From Desulfurivibrionaceae bacterium (GTDB lineage: Bacteria; Desulfobacterota; Desulfobulbia; Desulfobulbales; UBA5123): a stretch of DNA of 64,000 bases. Numbering within the stretch: position 1 is the first letter of the stretch; each line of letters opens with the position of its first letter. The stretch lies in contig JAQYVW010000003.1 of NCBI GenBank assembly GCA_030145325.1, forward strand, positions 1 through 64,000, in the 5' to 3' direction. The notes under the pieces were generated by a model. That model had not been told where the DNA came from, did no database searches, and worked only from the letters and a program-made list of their open reading frames with translations. Positions 48,422 through 60,401 of the stretch are shown here, in pieces. Position numbers and translations under genes: made by a program.

Positions 48422-51400
48422 TTACAACTCTTCCCCGAAAACGATGGGTTTTTCTTCGCTTGGCTTATCAAACAGGCCGACCTGTTTGACAATATTGGGA
48501 TTTTGCCAATGGAAATCGCGCAGGTGTACATTAAAATCTTTATCCTTAACCACAAAAAGGGTGGTGGAATGACTGATCTCCCGGCGCACCCCGTCTTGGT
48601 CGGGTGAGGCCACAAAGAGCTGCAGGTCAAGGTCGGTGGCAAAACCTAAAAGCTGATCCCGTCGTCCGGCATCAATGCCGTAAAAGGCTTCATCAAAGAG
48701 CAGGGTGTGTAGCCGAACCTTCTTGCCGCGATAGAGGAAGTGGGCAATGGTGAGGATGAGCAGGTAGTTTGGCACCGCCTGCTCACCGCCGGAGCCGATG
48801 CTCTTGGTGGTTCTGTCCATCACCACCCCCTGTTCTCCCAATGAAGATACTTCCAGCTCGTAGCGATACCAGTTTCGATAGTCAAGCTCATCAGGAACCA
48901 CACCCACCTCGGCGGCCATGATATCCTCTCGGTGATCCTCGAAGAAATTACGCACTTCTCTGTCCGCCTCTGGATCAAAGGGGCTGTATTTCTTCACCAC
49001 CTCCACCAGACGCCGATAATTATCCAGTGGCCGCACCTTGAACTGATAACGCTGGCCACCAAAAGATCGTTGTGCCAGTAGGCCGTTAATGCGACGCATC
49101 ATCTGTCCCAGACTGCTGACATGGTTGCGCAGGTAGTTCATCAGATCGGTCATGATGATCTTGGTGAACAGTTCCCGGGTGCGATCGTTGATCAACTCTT
49201 GTTGCTCCCGAACCGCCAGCTCCTGCTCCGGCAGAATCTCGGATAACAGGCGAGCCCGGAAATCCTGTACCTGATTGGTCGCCTCGTCATAGGAGAAACG
49301 GAAGGTGGCGCCAAACTCCGCATCGTTGAGCCGAACCTTTTTCAGTTCCAGGATCAGGCTGATTGAATCACGTTCGGCCTCTTCCTTTTTCCGGGTAATG
49401 GCTTCAGCGGAGGTAAACTGCTGGCCGGTCTTTGTTTTCAGAACGTAGTAGGCAATGTCGGTTATCTCTGGTAGCCGGGAGGCAAGCGCAGCGGTTTTTT
49501 GGCTCAACGCAAGTCGGAGTTTGTCGGCATCGTTTACAAGCCAGGCCTGCTTTTCCTTATTTTTTTCAATGTCGCTGTTAATCGCCCCGATCTGCTGATT
49601 TTCCTTGCCGATTTTGCTCTGATTGGTGCGCCACTGAGCTTCCAGTCGACTGATCCGCTGATCGAGCCCAGCCAGCCCTTCTTTGGCAATCAACGCCGCC
49701 AGTTCCTGATAACGAACAGTGAGAAGTTCTACCTCCTCGTGCAGCTCATCATGCAGCTCTTTTTGCTGCTGGTAAAGGTTTCGGCAATGATCGGTTTCCT
49801 TTTGGGACTCGGCCACCAGATAAGCCTGCCGACGTACTTTATTAAGCAGCTCAACGAGGTTAATACGAAAAGCCCCCAGCGTTTCCTTTTGCCGCTCAAT
49901 GAGGCTGCGTTCTTTCTGTAGTTTTTGTTGTTGTTGGGCAATTTGGCCGAGCTTTAATTCCAACAAGCGGATCTCTTCCGCCAGGGCCTTTCTGCGGCTT
50001 TCGGCACCGATCAGGCGAGGGCTGTTACCCAAAAGCGTTCTTTCATGACTGCGAAAGGCGAGCAGATCTTTGCCGTTTGCCTTGCTGACCACCGGTTCCC
50101 GGCTGCTCTCCATTTCGGCGGCAAGACAACGCAGGGCGTCCGGGTCGCTGTTCTGGATATCAAAAACAGACCGCATCCACTGGGGCAGGTCTTCTGCCCC
50201 GTGCGCCTTGCAACTGAGCCTGACTCCTGGCCAATTTGTAATCAGATTACGAGCAGGCTGATATTCACTATCCCGGAAAATAAGAGTCGCCAGCACCTCT
50301 TCACCAATAACTTCTTCAATCCTTCCCTGCTCAACCTGACTTAAACCCGGAATCCACTCCAGGCCGAGATAGAGTGGTCTGGGGCTTAGCATCTCACCTT
50401 GCATGGCGAGGATGCACAAGGAAATATCCTGTCGCGGCTGCGGATTCTGCTGCTTTTGCAGGGTGGCCAGGCTCTGTTCCTGTTCGGCAAGCTCGGCTGT
50501 GCCTTGGTCGATATCGTGGCTCAACCTGCTTATCTGTTCATTCAGACCTTGTAGGTGTTCTTCGACCTGGGCTAGGACATCCTGTCCTTCCCAATGGCGG
50601 CATCGTTCAAGATCAGGATTACGGAACAACGCATCCGCCTCTTGCTGGAGGGGGGTGATGGAAAAGGGCAAGTTGCGCGCCCGACGTCCGCATTCACTGA
50701 GCACCGTCCCCAGCCGGGCAGTCAACTCCTTTTGCTGCCGAGCCAACTCCTGCTCAGCCAGCCGTAACGACTTTTTTTCTTCTTGCAGGCGGGAATCCCG
50801 AACCACAAGTTTGCCCTTTTTCTCCTTAAGTTCCGCCTTACAGCTTTTTTCCTGACGGACAAGGCCGCTGCTGTCTTTAGCCTTGAGATCGGCCAAGCGA
50901 TCATGGAGTTGCTGGTCCTGCCGTTGCAGGGCCTGCAGTCTCACCTCACCCTCTTGCAGGCTTCGGATCAGGTTAGCCAGTTCGGTTTCGTTTTTACCCT
51001 GTTCCGTCTGGTTTTTATCGAGATTCCAGTGGCAGAGGAGCCAGTCGTAGCGACAGCTTGTTTCCTGCCCAGCGCCGATCTCATTTACCATCTCCTGCAA
51101 GGAGCGGACATAGCCAACCTTGCGCTCCAGATCGTCCAACAGGCTGCGGGAGCTATCCAGGGTGCGCAGGCCGTCAATGATCTGCTCAAAGATGATGGTA
51201 TGGGGTTCCGGCAGGAGTTGTTTGAATAGTTCGTGGTAATCCGCCGCCCCGGCGGCAATTTCGCGGTAGGCCTTGCCCATGCGAAGGAAGCGGCATATCT
51301 CCTGATAACTGTCCGCGCCGCCGAATAGTCGTCCGGCCAGTTCCCGGCGAAAGCTGGTCGCATCCTGATAGAATCCCCGGCTGCTGCCCAGCCCCTGCTT

Positions 51401-51880
51401 GAACTCACGACGGGAAGCGGGCCGCCGCCCAAGTTCATCATCAATGAGAAAAGGGATCTCCTCAAGGGAGCACTCTCGAATCACCCCCCAGGGATTGACC
51501 TTTTCATCCATGGCCGTCACTGACATCCCTAGGCCGATGGTCAGCGGCTGCCCATTGCGCCCGGCGATCTCAACTGCGGCATAGGTGATGGAGCCTTCCC
51601 GGTTCATCACCCCGGTTTCCATATTGTAGCGCAGGATAACCCCCTGCAACCGCCGACCGCCATCCTTGCGACCGGTTACCCGGGCTGCGGAATTCCATTC
51701 CATGGCTCGACCAGCGGTGAGCACATAATGGATGGCATCCAGAACGGTGGTTTTGCCGCAGCCGTTATCGCCCAGCAGAAAAAGGTGCCCGTTGTCGGGA
51801 ATGGTAATGGTTTCATCCACAAAATTATGAAAGTTGATCAAGCGAATCCGGGTGATGGCAAAGGGAGGCTGTTGTTTCAT
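48422..51880 (-). CDS. Wadjet JetC-like SMC ATPase (MksB-like)
   Basis: Walker A LFLLGDNGCGKTTVLDAIHYVL, long coiled coils, ABC signature SIGSGGEQAVPNYLLI, Walker B TLLFDEAFYGID. Confidence 0.92.
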   Translation of the reverse strand: MKQQPPFAITRIRLINFHNFVDETITIPDNGHLFLLGDNGCGKTTVLDAIHYVLTAGRAMEWNSAARVTGRKDGGRRLQGVILRYNMETGVMNREGSITYAAVEIAGRNGQPLTIGLGMSVTAMDEKVNPWGVIRECSLEEIPFLIDDELGRRPASRREFKQGLGSSRGFYQDATSFRRELAGRLFGGADSYQEICRFLRMGKAYREIAAGAADYHELFKQLLPEPHTIIFEQIIDGLRTLDSSRSLLDDLERKVGYVRSLQEMVNEIGAGQETSCRYDWLLCHWNLDKNQTEQGKNETELANLIRSLQEGEVRLQALQRQDQQLHDRLADLKAKDSSGLVRQEKSCKAELKEKKGKLVVRDSRLQEEKKSLRLAEQELARQQKELTARLGTVLSECGRRARNLPFSITPLQQEADALFRNPDLERCRHWEGQDVLAQVEEHLQGLNEQISRLSHDIDQGTAELAEQEQSLATLQKQQNPQPRQDISLCILAMQGEMLSPRPLYLGLEWIPGLSQVEQGRIEEVIGEEVLATLIFRDSEYQPARNLITNWPGVRLSCKAHGAEDLPQWMRSVFDIQNSDPDALRCLAAEMESSREPVVSKANGKDLLAFRSHERTLLGNSPRLIGAESRRKALAEEIRLLELKLGQIAQQQQKLQKERSLIERQKETLGAFRINLVELLNKVRRQAYLVAESQKETDHCRNLYQQQKELHDELHEEVELLTVRYQELAALIAKEGLAGLDQRISRLEAQWRTNQSKIGKENQQIGAINSDIEKNKEKQAWLVNDADKLRLALSQKTAALASRLPEITDIAYYVLKTKTGQQFTSAEAITRKKEEAERDSISLILELKKVRLNDAEFGATFRFSYDEATNQVQDFRARLLSEILPEQELAVREQQELINDRTRELFTKIIMTDLMNYLRNHVSSLGQMMRRINGLLAQRSFGGQRYQFKVRPLDNYRRLVEVVKKYSPFDPEADREVRNFFEDHREDIMAAEVGVVPDELDYRNWYRYELEVSSLGEQGVVMDRTTKSIGSGGEQAVPNYLLILTIAHFLYRGKKVRLHTLLFDEAFYGIDAGRRDQLLGFATDLDLQLFVASPDQDGVRREISHSTTLFVVKDKDFNVHLRDFHWQNPNIVKQVGLFDKPSEEKPIVFGEEL

Positions 51881-52527
51881 GATTTTTCTTCCCCTTGCAA
51901 CTCAGGCAGAATCCGGCTCAGGGCGGCGGTATTATAATGATAGAGGGCGGGCAGGGCCTCGTAGATTACCTCATCGGTGGCTGCAACCAGATCCTCCGGT
52001 GGCTTGATTCGTTTGAGAAAACGATATTTCTCAAGCTCCGGCATGATGGGTTTTACCGCCTTGGCCCGGACATACTCTTCACTGTATCGCTCAGCCTCAT
52101 CGGGAAAAAGCTCTTGAAAACGGCGGTGGATGTGCTGCAGCAAATCACCAAAATGAAAGCGTAGATTATGGCGATCCTCCACGGTCATGGTATTTTCCTC
52201 CAGCTGTTGCTCAAAGAATTCCAGCAGGATCATAAAGGCCAGACATTCATCCCGCCGACTGAAGTTGAACATGGCCCGGTTGCCCGGCGTAATGGCCGGA
52301 TTATGCCACTCGCCTTTATAGACCCTGGCGCATTTGGCATCCATCAACAGCTGCCAGCCATACATCTTCTCAAAGAATTCACTGAACTCGCGGCGATGAC
52401 GACGGAGGAAATAAAAGAGATCTTGGCGATCGGTGGCATAAAAGCAGGGGCTTTCGATGAGGATATTTAATACCGCCCGGACCTTGTCACCGCTGCGATC
52501 AAGCATCTTGGTCAATTCAATGTTCAC
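51877..52527 (-). CDS. Wadjet JetB-like (MksE/kite-type subunit)
   Basis: 216 aa, overlaps jetC by 4 bp, operon position and size fit JetB. Confidence 0.82.
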   Translation of the reverse strand: MNIELTKMLDRSGDKVRAVLNILIESPCFYATDRQDLFYFLRRHRREFSEFFEKMYGWQLLMDAKCARVYKGEWHNPAITPGNRAMFNFSRRDECLAFMILLEFFEQQLEENTMTVEDRHNLRFHFGDLLQHIHRRFQELFPDEAERYSEEYVRAKAVKPIMPELEKYRFLKRIKPPEDLVAATDEVIYEALPALYHYNTAALSRILPELQGEEKS

Positions 52528-54068
52528 TTCTTTTCACCAGCCTTTTCGATGCTGAGCGTTGGCAAATCAAGCCGACAGGCAGCAAAAGAAAGTTCTTCAG
52601 ATTGTTCTTCTGCCCGGAGAAGCAGGTTAATCCTCGCCAACCTCTTGCCATCGTCAAAGATTCCTGCCTTGGCAAGCTCCATGATCCGGGGGAAGTCGGC
52701 AAATTCGCTAAAGTCGCCTTTGCCAACCTGGCCCGTCGCCGGTGGTTTCAGCACCTTTGCGGTTATCCATTCTTCCAGATCAGCCAGCCTGGCCTCGTCC
52801 ATACTCTGGATGGGTCCGGTTGTTTTTTTCTTAGGCTTGAGATAGGCGCGGAGAACTTTCTCCTTTTTACTAACTCTTCGAGTCGGTTGAGGCGGGTCAG
52901 CCTTTTCCAGGTTATCCCAATAGTTCTTGTCAAAATATCCTTGGCCGCAAGAGAACAGCTTTTCAAAAAAATGCACCGGAACAACGGATTCGTCAAGACC
53001 GGCAATCTCACCGATTCTGTTCCGTAAATCCTCCAGCCGGTGGTTTTTTCGTTCCAACTCCTGAAGATGGCTACGCAGTTTCTGCCAAACCTGCAAAGAG
53101 GCTTCATTGATCCGCTGCAAGAGGTGATCAAGGCCGCCATGGTCTGCAAAGAAACGGTTCAGCCGCTCCGGGATCGCCAGGCCGGAACTCTCCCGGCGCA
53201 CTTGCAGGAGATGGGGCGCAAGAAGCCGCTCTTTTTTCATCACTGTAAAGGCAAAGGCCAACCTCTCCTGCATGGTATTTCTTTGCAAGCGATGCAGCAG
53301 GGGCACGATTTCCTGGCGCAGACTGAAGGCCTGCTTGAGAAAGACATCCACATAGTTCTGCAACTCGTTCAGGATGATCCGCACCTCAGCCGCCTCATAG
53401 CGCCGCAATAAGAAGGCCAGTAACCGACCATTGAGATCGATCAGTCCTTCGGTGATGGCCTGGCTGAGATCATCAGCCTTGCCAAGTTGAAAGATGATCC
53501 GCCGGGCGCTATCTTCCTGCCCCTCTTCTTTGAGGCGCAAACCGTGCAGCAGGCGAAGCAATTCGGCCAGGGTGCCGCGCACCTCTCCCAGCAGATCCCT
53601 GGCATCGTTGCTTCGTTCTTCAAGATCGTCCTGCAATTTTTCTTCAAGCCAGTGCAAGAGGCTGGCGGCCTCATCACTGAGGCGAAAGCGAAATTTACGT
53701 TTGCGATTATCCCGATAGCCGCGCAAGCGCTGTTTTTCAATCCGGGAGGAGACAAGATTCCAGTTGGCCAACTGATCAAGATCACTACGAAAGCGATCGG
53801 CGCTGTACTCAACATCCCCTCTTAGCCCCAAGGGTTGCAGCACCGCCTGATGGATATCTTCATAAAGAGGCTCTAGTTCATGATCCCGCTTGAACAGCAG
53901 CATTCGGTACAGAATAGTCACATAAAAGGAAGCGCGTTCAGAGGTAAAGAGACTGCCAAGATTGTGATTACGACGCTCAATCAATTCGGCGGCCATCCCC
54001 TGCTCAAATGAGAGAAGAGGATGATCGGAAAAAAGGGAGAGAGGCTGGGCGGTTGGAGAGGAAGACAT
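52524..54068 (-). CDS. Wadjet JetA-like (MksF/kleisin-type subunit)
   Basis: 514 aa; first gene of the operon; overlaps jetB by 4 bp; wHTH-like N-terminus then helical region. Confidence 0.82.
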   Translation of the reverse strand: MSSSPTAQPLSLFSDHPLLSFEQGMAAELIERRNHNLGSLFTSERASFYVTILYRMLLFKRDHELEPLYEDIHQAVLQPLGLRGDVEYSADRFRSDLDQLANWNLVSSRIEKQRLRGYRDNRKRKFRFRLSDEAASLLHWLEEKLQDDLEERSNDARDLLGEVRGTLAELLRLLHGLRLKEEGQEDSARRIIFQLGKADDLSQAITEGLIDLNGRLLAFLLRRYEAAEVRIILNELQNYVDVFLKQAFSLRQEIVPLLHRLQRNTMQERLAFAFTVMKKERLLAPHLLQVRRESSGLAIPERLNRFFADHGGLDHLLQRINEASLQVWQKLRSHLQELERKNHRLEDLRNRIGEIAGLDESVVPVHFFEKLFSCGQGYFDKNYWDNLEKADPPQPTRRVSKKEKVLRAYLKPKKKTTGPIQSMDEARLADLEEWITAKVLKPPATGQVGKGDFSEFADFPRIMELAKAGIFDDGKRLARINLLLRAEEQSEELSFAACRLDLPTLSIEKAGEKK

Positions 54069-54156
54069 CTTTTTTAATTACTACTTTCCAGTGTTTCATG
54101 CAAATGCATGTGAACTATTCTGCAAGAAGTTGTGAGGGGTTACCTTTTATAAGCGT

Positions 54157-55160
54157 AGGGTCAGGCTTAACTTATGGGTGTTTGTCGAGCTGTTTTCTGA
54201 TTTCGCCCAACATTCTCACCGCTGTTACATCATTTTTCATCCGTTCCCGCAGCCTTCTTGCTGCCTGGCTCAAGGCAGAGATGTCACGCTGCAAGATTCT
54301 CCCCAGATTCACCAGGGTTAACTCGTCATGCTCCAGCACCAGCAGGGTTGCCATGGCCCTGGCCTCAGACTCCCGTCGCGCTCTTTTTTTGTCGGCAAGA
54401 TCTTTTTCCATAAGGCCGTAAACCATGCAGACCGCCGCGACAATATCTCTTTCGGCAAGTCTCCGGGCATATTTCTCTTCCGCCTGCTGCAACGCCTGCT
54501 CGGCAAAACGATCATCCCCGAGAATCCGCCCTTCGATGTTGCCGCAGTGAAACTCCTGCCGCCGCCCTTCACTAACACCGTCCGCCACAAATGATCCATA
54601 CCTTTCCCGAGCCGTGTTATTCCGCCGGGCAAACTGTGCCAGAACCCAGTCGGTGTCAAGCCACGGAAGTTGTTGTTTACCGAGATAGCTCTTGTGGCCT
54701 GACCATCTGTAGGCAAGCGGATCTTTTTCGATTCCGGCACGAACAGGATTGAGATGAATGTAGCGGACGAGCTCCAGGAGGTGGCTGTCGGCATTAATCA
54801 GGATAGCTTTGTAGCGGCCCTGAAAGAGATGGCCTATTCGTTTTTTGCGATGATTGATGTAGCGGGTGTAGCGAAAGCTGAGATTCTGGATAATGCGGGA
54901 CAGGGGGATTGGGCCGACTTGGATTGCCAGATGGATGTGGTTGGTCATCAGGCAGAAGGCGTGGATACGATGACCGAATCTCTTCACGCCTTCATCAAGA
55001 AGCTGATAGAAACGGCCCCGGTCTGCCTGGCTGAAAAAGACATTCTGACCATCGTTGCCGCGCAGGACCACATGGTAGACAGCGCCGGGATAATGGATGC
55101 GAGGTTTTCGTGCCATGTGAAAAGTTTACTTAGTAAACACCCATAAGTCAAGCCTGACCC
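54157..55160 (-). mobile_element. RAYT/IS200-like element with ~26-bp inverted ends
   Basis: Left end AGGGTCAGGCTTAACTTATGGGTGTTT (54157-54183) is the inverted complement of right end AAACACCCATAAGTCAAGCCTGACCC (55135-55160), with one mismatch. Confidence 0.75.
54172..55116 (-). CDS. REP-associated-type Y1 (HUH) transposase, intact
   Basis: MARKPRIHYPGAVYHVVLRGNDGQNVFF, MTNHIHLAIQ (HUH), RYTRYINHRKKRIGHLFQGRYKAILI, YIHLNPVRAGI. Confidence 0.94.
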   Translation of the reverse strand: MARKPRIHYPGAVYHVVLRGNDGQNVFFSQADRGRFYQLLDEGVKRFGHRIHAFCLMTNHIHLAIQVGPIPLSRIIQNLSFRYTRYINHRKKRIGHLFQGRYKAILINADSHLLELVRYIHLNPVRAGIEKDPLAYRWSGHKSYLGKQQLPWLDTDWVLAQFARRNNTARERYGSFVADGVSEGRRQEFHCGNIEGRILGDDRFAEQALQQAEEKYARRLAERDIVAAVCMVYGLMEKDLADKKRARRESEARAMATLLVLEHDELTLVNLGRILQRDISALSQAARRLRERMKNDVTAVRMLGEIRKQLDKHP

Positions 55161-55222
55161 CGGTCTGCCATAAGTCAAGCCTGACCCCGGTCTGCCGTAA
55201 GTCAAGCCTGACCCCGGTCTGC
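55142..55222. repeat. Three tandem copies of a 27-bp unit derived from the transposase right end
   Basis: CATAAGTCAAGCCTGACCCCGGTCTGC x3 (third copy has one change). Confidence 0.9.
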
Positions 55223-55471
55223 CGGTCTGTTAACAGGAAAACCTGGGGAAGTAAAGGGAGTTGGCTACCCGCCCCTGAACCAAAAAAGCTATCCCGCTTT
55301 CGAAAACAATAAAGTAACGAGGAGGAGGGGCGGAGAATTCCCAATCTACGCCAGGACGCGGCGGTTCCGAAATCGACAGAATCGGCCCAATATTCCAGGA
55401 TTTTTCGTTGCGAACGATAATTCCCCGATACGTTCCTAGCCCGTGGTTTCAAGATCAAATGCTGTGGTGGG

Positions 55472-56614
55472 CTAAACAATATCCCCTTCTTTTATGTAGT
55501 GGTCATAATTGGTCAGATAGATATCTGCCAGGGTGAGAAAGGCGGTAATGATTAATGGCCCGTAGATAATCCCCATGAAGCCGAAAACATTCAGGCCGCC
55601 GAGAATGGCGAGGAAGACCAGCAGGGTGTGCATCTTGACCTGGGTGCCCACCATCTTCGGCTTGAGTATATATTCCACCGCAAAGGAAAGAACCATATAG
55701 AACAGTAGCATCATCATCCCGCCCATGACTTGCCCCTTGATAAAGAGGAGAAGGGCGGTGGGGATCAGGATCAGGCCGATGCCAAAGATGGGTAGAAAGG
55801 CGAGAATGGCCATCATCCCGCCCCAGAGAACCGGCGAACCAAGGCCGAAGATGGCGAAGACCAGGCCGCCAATAACGCCCTGAAAGAGACCACAGACACC
55901 GTTGCCCAGTAAAACTGCCCAAGCGATCTCTTCGAATTTCGTGATCAGACGTCGTTCTTGGTCATCGGGTAGGGGGGAGAGGCGTAAGACGAAATCCACC
56001 AGGCGGTCATGATCAATGAGTAGAAAAAAGATGATTAGGATCATGATCATGAATTGAAATACGAAAACCATAACATTGGCCGCCCAGGAGCTGGCCTGGT
56101 TGTATAAGAAAAGGCCGACCTCCTTGGCCAGATCGGAAAGAACCTTGCTGATCCCGTCTGGGGCCAAAGTGATCCCGAAACCGTCCAAAAAATCGCGAAC
56201 CCGCCCCAGCAAGGTGCTGCCATGGAGCAGATCCTTGAATTTCATTCCCAGATTGGCGCCTTTGCCCAGCAGGTAGAGGGCATACGCTTCCTGCGAAAGA
56301 GCGCCGACAAAAAAGATCAGGGGCAGGAAGACCAGGAAGATAATCAGCAGGCAGGTGATCAGCGAGGATAATCTTTCGGAAAAAAAATGTCGTAAAAAGG
56401 CATAAACCGGTTTGAAGATCCCGGCCAGCAGATAGGAAAGGACAAGGATGGCAAGAAAAGGCCAGAGTAGCCGTCCCACCAGCAGAACGGAGAGCAGGAA
56501 GATAAACATAAAATAACGGATAACCATGGGGCTTGGCGGCTGTTTTTCCATTTGTGAACTCGTTCGTTTAGTTAGGGGGTGGCGGGAGGCTCTGGGCCAC
56601 TGGTTATAATCCAT
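55472..56614 (-). CDS. AI-2E family (PerM-like) transporter
   Basis: Multi-pass membrane protein; GLVFAIFGLGSPVLWGGMMAILAFLPIFG, GIIYGPLIITAFLTLADIY. Confidence 0.9.
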   Translation of the reverse strand: MDYNQWPRASRHPLTKRTSSQMEKQPPSPMVIRYFMFIFLLSVLLVGRLLWPFLAILVLSYLLAGIFKPVYAFLRHFFSERLSSLITCLLIIFLVFLPLIFFVGALSQEAYALYLLGKGANLGMKFKDLLHGSTLLGRVRDFLDGFGITLAPDGISKVLSDLAKEVGLFLYNQASSWAANVMVFVFQFMIMILIIFFLLIDHDRLVDFVLRLSPLPDDQERRLITKFEEIAWAVLLGNGVCGLFQGVIGGLVFAIFGLGSPVLWGGMMAILAFLPIFGIGLILIPTALLLFIKGQVMGGMMMLLFYMVLSFAVEYILKPKMVGTQVKMHTLLVFLAILGGLNVFGFMGIIYGPLIITAFLTLADIYLTNYDHYIKEGDIV

Positions 56615-56806
56615 TTTAAACTAACATAGATAAGGATTTTTTCTCCATGATGTTTTTAGCAAACTCGCCTTGGGGTCGGGAAAAAACTATTTCAAAGGTA
56701 TCTGTTTTCGGCTATAAAAAATTTGCTAGGCGAATATGAATCCACGCGGACAGATCACCGATCCTTATTGGCATGGGTTCGTCTGTTTGTTTTGTAAGGA
56801 GAAAGT

Positions 56807-57871
56807 ATGGAGATCCAATTAGAAATCGTACCAGAGAGCGAACGGAAGGCAAAACCGGATGCCGCCTTGGGATTTGGTCGGCATATGGCGGACCATATGT
56901 TCGTGATGAGCTGGGATGAGGCGCAGGGGTGGCATGATGCGGCGATCAAGAAATATGCCGATTTTTCCCTAGACCCTGCCGCCATGGTTCTTCATTACGG
57001 GCAGGCAATATTTGAAGGGATGAAAGCTTTTCGCGGTCGCGATGGCCGTATTCATCTGTTTAGGCCCACCGCCAATTTTGCGCGGATGAATAAATCTGCG
57101 CAGCGGATGTGTATGCCGCAGATTCCAGAAGATGAGGTCATGAAAGGGTTACGGATGCTCCTTGAGGCCGACGCTGACTGGATTCCTGACGAGCATGGCT
57201 CATCACTATATATCCGCCCAACCATGATCGCTACTGAGGCCGGGCTGGGGGTGCGTCCCTCTAATCAGTATCTCTTCTACATTATAACTTGTCCGGTGGG
57301 TGCCTATTACCCTGAAGGATTTGATCCGGTAAAGATATTTGTCACTGATAAATATGTGCGGGCGGTGCCCGGTGGGGTGGGGGCGGCCAAAACTGCCGGT
57401 AACTATGCCGCCAGTATTATGGCGGCGGTGGAGGCCCAAAAGGCTGGCTACACGCAGGTCCTCTGGCTGGACGCAGTGGAACGTAAGTATGTCGAAGAAG
57501 TGGGAACCATGAACATCTTCTTCGTTATTGGTGACGAGGTGGTAACCCCGCCCCTTACCGGCTCTATCCTGCCTGGGATTACCCGGCAGTCGGTGATGCA
57601 GATCCTCGAAGATTGGGGGCTGCGGGTGGTGGAGCGACCAATCGCCATCGAAGAGGTGTTTGCCGCCACCGAGAATGGTCAGCTTTCCGAGATCTTCGGA
57701 ACCGGCACCGCCGCCGGAATTTCCCCGGTGGGCGCCCTGCACTATAATGACCGTGATTGCACCATTAACGGTGGTTGTACTGGCCAGTTATCGCAGCGGT
57801 TGTTTGATCATCTGCAAGGCATTCAGTACGGAGAGATGGAAGATTCGCACGGTTGGGTGGAAAACATATAG
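56807..57871 (+). CDS. ilvE: Branched-chain amino acid aminotransferase
   Basis: HYGQAIFEGMKAFRGRDGRIHLFRP, KTAGNYAASIMAAVEAQKAGYTQVLWLDAVERKYVEEVGTMNIFFV. Confidence 0.95.
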   Translation: MEIQLEIVPESERKAKPDAALGFGRHMADHMFVMSWDEAQGWHDAAIKKYADFSLDPAAMVLHYGQAIFEGMKAFRGRDGRIHLFRPTANFARMNKSAQRMCMPQIPEDEVMKGLRMLLEADADWIPDEHGSSLYIRPTMIATEAGLGVRPSNQYLFYIITCPVGAYYPEGFDPVKIFVTDKYVRAVPGGVGAAKTAGNYAASIMAAVEAQKAGYTQVLWLDAVERKYVEEVGTMNIFFVIGDEVVTPPLTGSILPGITRQSVMQILEDWGLRVVERPIAIEEVFAATENGQLSEIFGTGTAAGISPVGALHYNDRDCTINGGCTGQLSQRLFDHLQGIQYGEMEDSHGWVENI

Positions 57872-58178
57872 GTTCTCCCAGCGGAAAAAATCATCATTGG
57901 GCAGCAGTTTCCGCCTCCCCGGTGGTTGCCGTGAAGTTAATTTACGGTAGCGGGCAAGGGAGGTTGGCGCTGTTGCCCTTGTTTTTTTTATCCATCGCCT
58001 TGATTTTTTAAAATGCCGTCACTATTGTTTTGCGCAGTCGACATTCAAGGCGGTTCAGTCTTGAATTTCCAACAAGTTATTTATGGACAGTAGACAAGGT
58101 GGTGGACCTTGGGACAATTATTTGTTGCCAGGGCCGATTGCTTAAACGAAACATTTACTTAGAAGATGGAGGCAGTAC

Positions 58179-58466
58179 ATGAACATTCGTCCGTTGAATG
58201 ACCGTATCCTGGTCAAAAGGATTGAAGAGGAAACAACCAGCAAGGGCGGCATCATCATCCCTGACTCGGCCAAAGAAAAACCTGCTGAGGGCAAGATTGT
58301 TGCCGTGGGTAAAGGTCGGACCAGTGATCGTGGAGACTTGATCCCCATGCAGGTAAAAGTTGGCGATCTCGTTCTGTTCAGCAAATACGGCGGCAGCGAC
58401 GTTAAACTTGACGGCGAAGACTTCCTGATCATGCGTGAGGATGATATCCTCGGCGTTCTTGAATAG
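58179..58466 (+). CDS. groES: Co-chaperonin GroES
   Basis: [35 protein letters not shown]. Confidence 0.98.
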   Translation: MNIRPLNDRILVKRIEEETTSKGGIIIPDSAKEKPAEGKIVAVGKGRTSDRGDLIPMQVKVGDLVLFSKYGGSDVKLDGEDFLIMREDDILGVLE

Positions 58467-58537
58467 ACATACGTAAAATATAACTACGGATAGCCTGGTC
58501 GCTGCAAGGTGGCGGCTCTCTTTGTCATTTAAGCTAA

Positions 58538-60226
<1,689 letters not shown>

Positions 60227-60401
60227 TAAAAGCCCCCGGCCCTGCGCCGAGTGTTGTGGTGTAAAAAAGAGGGGTTTGCGTGATATCGCAAACCCCTCTT
60301 TCTTGTAAGGCATGGTTGGTCTGCTGATATGTTGGTTAATTTGCCAATTTTCTGTTGACAAGGAGCGCAAAATTTAACATATAAAGCTCTCATTTTCCAA
60401 T

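Noticed and set aside
54754-55146. 130-aa plus-strand ORF opposite the RAYT
   Set aside because: Antisense shadow of the intact transposase.
55126-55479. 117-aa ORF reading through the 27-bp repeats
   Set aside because: Its C-terminus is just translation of the tandem repeat (RQTGVRLDL); no domain support.
58000-58178. CIRCE (HrcA) operator upstream of groES
   Set aside because: Looked for TTAGCACTC-N9-GAGTGCTAA and did not find it.
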